A stretch of 6,602 bases of DNA from Xanthobacteraceae bacterium (GTDB lineage Bacteria > Pseudomonadota > Alphaproteobacteria > Rhizobiales > Xanthobacteraceae). A program made the position numbers and the translations under genes. Every line of letters starts with the position of its first letter. Position 1 is the first letter of the stretch. The notes under the pieces are model-generated. The model was not told where the DNA came from and ran no database searches. It was given only the letters and a program-made list of their open reading frames with translations. Positions 5,287 to 6,602 of the stretch are shown here, piece after piece. The stretch covers positions 1 to 6,602 of the forward strand of contig JASHYD010001202.1 in the NCBI GenBank assembly GCA_030043175.1. Direction: 5' to 3'.

Positions 5287-5493
5287 ATGTATATGTATAA
5301 GTGTTTTGCTATTGTTTCACTACTGCTATCCGCTGCGGGGCTTTATTTCCTCTGGCCGGTCGCGCATTTCGACAGCGATTTGGGCTATTGCATCGTCTTC
5401 ATGGTGAGTGCGCCGGGCGTAAGTCTAGCCACCTATGTGTTCAGCCTGCGGGATAGGATCGTCGCGCTCGAAAAGCGGAGCCACGAAAAATGA
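5287..5493 (+). CDS. Small two-helix inner membrane protein
   Basis: A 68-residue protein with two predicted membrane helices, about 6-24 (CFAIVSLLLSAAGLYFLW region) and 33-53 (GYCIVFMVSAPGVSLATYVF). An acidic loop (HFDSD) joins them, and a charged C-terminal helix follows (LRDRIVALEKRSHEK). By the positive-inside rule both ends are likely cytoplasmic. GGGGA (5275-5279) stands seven bases before ATG 5287; ATG 5293 is an in-frame alternative. Its TGA overlaps the ATG of the next gene (ATGA, 5490-5493), so the two are very probably translationally coupled. I do not recognise the family. By position it may be a small membrane accessory of a pilus or secretion apparatus, which is inference from context only. 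Confidence 0.7.
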   Translation: MYMYKCFAIVSLLLSAAGLYFLWPVAHFDSDLGYCIVFMVSAPGVSLATYVFSLRDRIVALEKRSHEK

Positions 5494-5813
5494 GCGCGCG
5501 CCAGACGAGCAGTTTGCCGATACGAGGCTATTCGAGCGGGTTGACGCTTCTTGAACTGTCCGTGGTGCTTATGCTCATTGCGGCGGTCGCGGCGGGCAGC
5601 ATGGCGATGCTCACGGCATCTATCCAGAGTGGCCAGTATAACGAGACTGTGCGCCGCTTGCAGGTGATCGAGGCGGCCCTGTTGTCGTTCCGGCAGGCGT
5701 TTAATCGCCTTCCCTGTCCGGGCGACTTGACCGTGGTGCCCTCCGGGTGGTGGTCTATAAGCCACGGCCGTGACTTAGTGCCGTCCGTCAGGTACCCTGG
5801 AACTTTAACGTAA
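5490..5813 (+). CDS. Prepilin-like protein with class III signal, probably truncated
   Basis: A 107-residue protein beginning with a 17-residue leader that ends in Gly17. It is followed by LTLLELSVVLMLIAAVAAGS (18-37): cleavage after Gly, Glu at +5 (Glu22) and a long hydrophobic helix, the canonical N-methylation motif processed by a PilD/GspO-type prepilin peptidase. The next part, NETVRRLQVIEAALLSFRQA (51-70) and NRLPCPGDLT (72-81), matches pseudopilin-type proteins that continue for 100 residues or more after the Leu-Pro-Cys-Pro motif. Here the sequence turns into an unfamiliar tail (VVPSGWWSISHGRDLVPSVR) and stops. I read the tail as a break by deletion or rearrangement, though a short natural variant cannot be excluded. 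It overlaps the upstream membrane protein by four bases. Type II secretion minor pseudopilin or type IV pilin are both possible roles. Confidence 0.72.
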   Translation: MSARQTSSLPIRGYSSGLTLLELSVVLMLIAAVAAGSMAMLTASIQSGQYNETVRRLQVIEAALLSFRQAFNRLPCPGDLTVVPSGWWSISHGRDLVPSVRYPGTLT

Positions 5814-5898
5814 AGTTATTCGGTATCTTAGTTTATATTAACTAATTATTAATTATAGTATAGTACACTATACCTAATTTTAACTAAATTCATTTCGT
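5814..5898. other. Very AT-rich strip between the pilin and the secreted protein
   Basis: This strip is far richer in A and T than the flanks, with runs such as TTAACTAATTATTAATTATA. It contains the inverted repeat at 5858-5873. It may be a promoter region, an H-NS-type binding site, or a foreign joint. Confidence 0.5.
5858..5873. promoter_or_regulatory. Operator-like perfect inverted repeat
   Basis: GTATAGT (5858-5864), AC, ACTATAC (5867-5873), a compact two-fold site typical in size of dimeric regulator operators. A related half, GTATACTA, recurs at 5904-5911, just before the next start codon. The position upstream of the secreted protein gene suggests control of that gene. Confidence 0.4.
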
Positions 5899-5904
5899 AG
5901 GGGG
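5899..5904 (+). promoter_or_regulatory. Ribosome binding site of the secreted protein
   Basis: AGGGGG, nine bases before ATG 5914. It favours this ATG over the in-frame ATG at 5920. Confidence 0.6.
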
Positions 5905-5913
5905 TATACTATT

Positions 5914-6602
5914 ATGCTTATGTATCAGCAACCTGGAGCCTTAGGCACCACGCTTCGCGCCTCCGTTTCCACCCTGTGTATATTGCTGTGTACCTCCGCT
6001 CCGGTACTGGCGGCTCCGCCCTGTGTGCAGGGTAACGCCGCGCAGGTGACGACGGGCAAGACCAACAGCGTCAAGTTCTCCTCGGCCAACAAGGCGGGCG
6101 ACTTAATAATCGTCTATCACCTCTTTGACAATACCGGCACGGTTGCCACAACAGATACCTTAGGCAACACCTACCAGAGCTGCGGCCCCACCGAGGTATG
6201 GAACAACGGCAAGTGGTCTGCGGAGATCGAGTATGCGGCGAATGTAAAGGCGGGTGCCAACACGGTGAAGGCCGCATACGGAACGGGCATCGCCACGGCG
6301 ACGACGAATACAAAATTCGGTCTGATGTATATTGAAGAATACTCGGGCGTGGCTACCACGAACGCCTGCACGGCGAGTGCGGGAAACAACGGCCACGGGG
6401 CACTTATTGATAGCGGCCCTGCAAGTACCGTCGTTAACTCTCTGGTCTTTGGCGGCGTAGGCACCACCGGCGTGACCAAAGCCGGAAAGGGCTTCTTCGT
6501 CCGCAGCACGGTGGGCGGCAACGTGATTGAGGATAATGTCGCCGCTGCGGCAGGAACGGCGGATGCCACCGGCACCGAAGACCCGCATCAGAACTGGGTG
6601 GC
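5914..6602 (+). CDS. Secreted beta-sandwich-type protein, partial (continues past right edge)
   Basis: The frame is open from ATG 5914 to the right edge, 229 codons without a stop. It begins with a signal peptide: Arg15, a hydrophobic core (ASVSTLCILLCTSAPVL, 16-32) and a V-L-A site at 31-33 before APP. The mature part has the rhythm of a repeated extracellular beta-sandwich module: AGDLIIVYHLFDN (61-73), TDTLGNTYQSCG (80-91), EIEYAANVKAGANTVKAAYG (104-123), IEEYSGV (140-146), NSLVFGGVGT (175-184) and a Trp near the edge. This order (gain-of-hydrophobic strand, D-x-x-G-N-T-Y, A-x-N-x-x-A-G-A-N-T-V, E-Y-S-G) is common in secreted bacterial proteins of unknown role, often adhesin-like. Cysteines at 37, 90 and 152 could form disulfides. 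Longer antisense frames in 6071-6588 are shadows. Being next to a prepilin it may be a pilus- or secretion-linked surface protein; that is inference. Confidence 0.75.
   Translation, partial: MLMYQQPGALGTTLRASVSTLCILLCTSAPVLAAPPCVQGNAAQVTTGKTNSVKFSSANKAGDLIIVYHLFDNTGTVATTDTLGNTYQSCGPTEVWNNGKWSAEIEYAANVKAGANTVKAAYGTGIATATTNTKFGLMYIEEYSGVATTNACTASAGNNGHGALIDSGPASTVVNSLVFGGVGTTGVTKAGKGFFVRSTVGGNVIEDNVAAAAGTADATGTEDPHQNWV

Noticed and set aside
6071..6588. Three minus-strand frames of 80-142 codons at the right end
   Set aside because: They lie antisense to a continuous plus-strand frame with a signal peptide, a good ribosome binding site and recognisable beta-sandwich motifs.
1..6602. A CRISPR array
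   Set aside because: No regularly spaced direct repeats of CRISPR length were seen, and no Cas protein is encoded.

Overview
The window looks like an accessory region of a moderately GC-rich Gram-negative bacterium, most likely an alphaproteobacterium. The main clues are an H-NS-like protein of the Bradyrhizobium/Acetobacteraceae/Burkholderia type, a remnant of a CHAT-domain protein of the kind common in Rhizobiales, and Gram-negative secretion features (type IV-type prepilin, Sec signal peptides). The taxon is an inference from protein style; no rRNA or marker gene is present.

Left third (about 1-1524): a gene graveyard. In order it holds the truncated tail of a CHAT-type protein running in from the left edge, the C-terminal end of a serine recombinase broken by a one-base frameshift, a minus-strand fragment of an unrecognised protein, and the C-terminal end of a beta-helix (pectate-lyase-like) protein without its main body. 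None of these is likely to make a full product. About 400 bases without a gene follow.

Middle (about 1960-3864): an H-NS-like nucleoid protein with a promoter-like inverted repeat upstream, a small secreted protein of unknown role, a doubtful small ORF, and an intact class I SAM-dependent methyltransferase with a good ribosome binding site.

Right of centre (3865-5286): an intact Amidase_6-type cysteine peptidase/amidase lies between two gene-free stretches rich in inverted repeats. The most notable is a long imperfect hairpin at 4179-4245; another nested hairpin is at 5189-5228.

Right end (5287-6602): a small two-helix membrane protein overlaps by four bases (ATGA) a prepilin-like protein with a canonical class III signal. 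The pilin seems cut short after its conserved N-terminal half. A very AT-rich strip with a perfect inverted repeat follows, and then a secreted beta-sandwich-type protein that runs off the right edge. These three may belong to a pilus or secretion locus that continues beyond the window. The other genes are not clearly linked by function. The strongest leads are the Amidase_6 protein with its structured flanks and the pilin/secreted-protein group.
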